From positions 1-14,831 of the forward strand of contig JAGGAG010000053.1 of assembly GCA_017889745.1 (NCBI GenBank): a stretch of DNA of 14,831 bases, written 5' to 3'. Made by a program: the position numbers and the translations under genes. This document shows, piece after piece, positions 14,123-14,831 of the stretch. How positions within the stretch are numbered: the first letter of the stretch is position 1; each line of letters begins with the position of its first letter. The notes below the pieces were generated by a model. It worked only from the letters and a program-made list of their open reading frames with translations, ran no database searches and was not told where the DNA came from. The DNA comes from Gemmatimonadota bacterium (GTDB lineage: Bacteria > Gemmatimonadota > Gemmatimonadetes > Gemmatimonadales > GWC2-71-9).

Positions 14123-14831
14123 ATGCATTTGCTCCCGCGCGTGGCCGTGCTCCTGTCGATCCTTGCCCCACCGGCGCTTGCGCAGCAGTCCGTGCCCATG
14201 CTCCCCGACTCAGCCGGATGGGGCGTGCAGGTGCTCACCGACGTCACTGCCCCCGGCGGGGCGCGCTGGGTCGGCACCTATGCTGAGGGGATCTTCGTCC
14301 TGCGGAGAGGTGCCAGGGCATGGGATCGCATCCGCACTGACACGACGGACACCTCCATTTCCATGGACTTCGTCAACGCGATCGCGTTCGGCCCGCGAGG
14401 TGAGGTCTGGTACGGCACCGTCGGGAATGGCTGGGGAGTCTCGACGGACGGTGGCAGGAGCTGGCGCAACTGGACCATCAAGCAGCTCGGACCCGAGTGG
14501 CAGTATGTGACGCCGGAGGGGATCAGCACCAAGGGGGATACGACGGTGATCGGCACCGCCGACGGCATCCAGGTGACGACTGACAATGGCGAGCACTGGA
14601 CCGCCCTCATCGATGGCACGGGCCCGCCGGCGCGTGGTCCTGCCGACAGCGCCGTCGTGCTGCTCGATGACGAGTACGTGCTGGCGCTCTCGGCGGTGAA
14701 GGGTGGCTGGAGCGTGCGCACGCTCACGGGCACGATGGTGCTCGCGGCGGCGGGCGGGAAGTGGCGCCGCGGCGGTGCCGTGGAGGCGGGTGCCTCGGCG
14801 CGGGCCGCGACGCTCGTGAAGGGCAAGCCGC
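14123..14831 (+). CDS. Secreted beta-propeller protein with Asp-box (BNR) repeats, C-terminally cut by window edge
   Basis: At least 236 aa; the frame is open from ATG 14123 to the window end. AGG (14114-14116) lies 6 nt upstream as ribosome site. Residues 1-20 are a signal peptide (MHLLPRVAVLLSILAPPALA, likely cut after ALA before QQ), so the protein is exported. The mature part shows short beta-rich repeats with two Asp-box motifs, STDGGRSW (107-114) and TTDNGEHW (152-159), which form surface hairpins in BNR/sialidase-like and photosystem-assembly-like propellers. GxVWYGT and GGARWVGTYAEGIFVL resemble the blades of two-component-regulator propellers. The protein may be a sensor, a scaffold or a periplasmic binding protein; the missing C-terminus would decide. 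It lies 12 nt after the SDR gene and could share its transcript. Confidence 0.78.
   Translation, partial: MHLLPRVAVLLSILAPPALAQQSVPMLPDSAGWGVQVLTDVTAPGGARWVGTYAEGIFVLRRGARAWDRIRTDTTDTSISMDFVNAIAFGPRGEVWYGTVGNGWGVSTDGGRSWRNWTIKQLGPEWQYVTPEGISTKGDTTVIGTADGIQVTTDNGEHWTALIDGTGPPARGPADSAVVLLDDEYVLALSAVKGGWSVRTLTGTMVLAAAGGKWRRGGAVEAGASARAATLVKGKP

Overview
The window is high-GC, gene-dense bacterial DNA with few gaps and many 4-30 nt gene overlaps. Gene content and protein style suggest a Gemmatimonadota-like bacterium. This is an inference: the window has no rRNA or other phylogenetic marker that I can test. I see no transposase, integrase, tRNA, rRNA or CRISPR array, so it reads as core chromosome rather than an island.

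Layout. (1) 1-649, minus strand: thymidine kinase (tdk), directly abutting the first 14 codons of a P-loop kinase (probably coaE) that runs off the left edge. (2) 781-1074, plus: an HU-type nucleoid protein whose 3' end overlaps, tail to tail, a minus-strand gene (1043-2542). That gene is a degenerate DEAD-box helicase that has lost its ATPase motifs but kept an intact C-terminal DbpA-type RNA-binding domain. (3) 2685-11938, plus: a long co-directional, mostly overlapping run: class I aminotransferase, a 172-aa protein of unknown function, NurA nuclease, HerA-type hexameric ATPase, Mre11, Rad50 and a GNAT acetyltransferase. NurA-HerA-Mre11-Rad50 is the archaeal DNA end-resection set, here compact in a bacterium. 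HerA has a non-canonical Walker A loop, and a heptamer-repeat hairpin lies between nurA and herA. (4) 11939-12442: a 57-aa two-helix membrane protein on the minus strand, then a region with promoter-like boxes, an extended rod-like fold and an intrinsic terminator, which I read as an unannotated structured ncRNA of about 200 nt, possibly 6S-like. (5) 12443-14110, plus: 6-pyruvoyl-tetrahydropterin synthase, GTP cyclohydrolase I and a short-chain dehydrogenase, all overlapping, which fits a tetrahydrobiopterin-type pterin operon. (6) 14123-end: a secreted Asp-box beta-propeller protein cut by the right edge.

How the genes work together. Mre11-Rad50 would recognise and process broken DNA ends, then HerA-NurA would carry out long resection to give 3' single strands for RecA. 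The 172-aa protein and the GNAT enzyme flank this core with overlapping reading frames and are candidates for accessory roles. In the pterin operon, FolE makes dihydroneopterin triphosphate from GTP, PTPS converts it to 6-pyruvoyl-tetrahydropterin and the SDR is placed to act as a sepiapterin-reductase-like enzyme.
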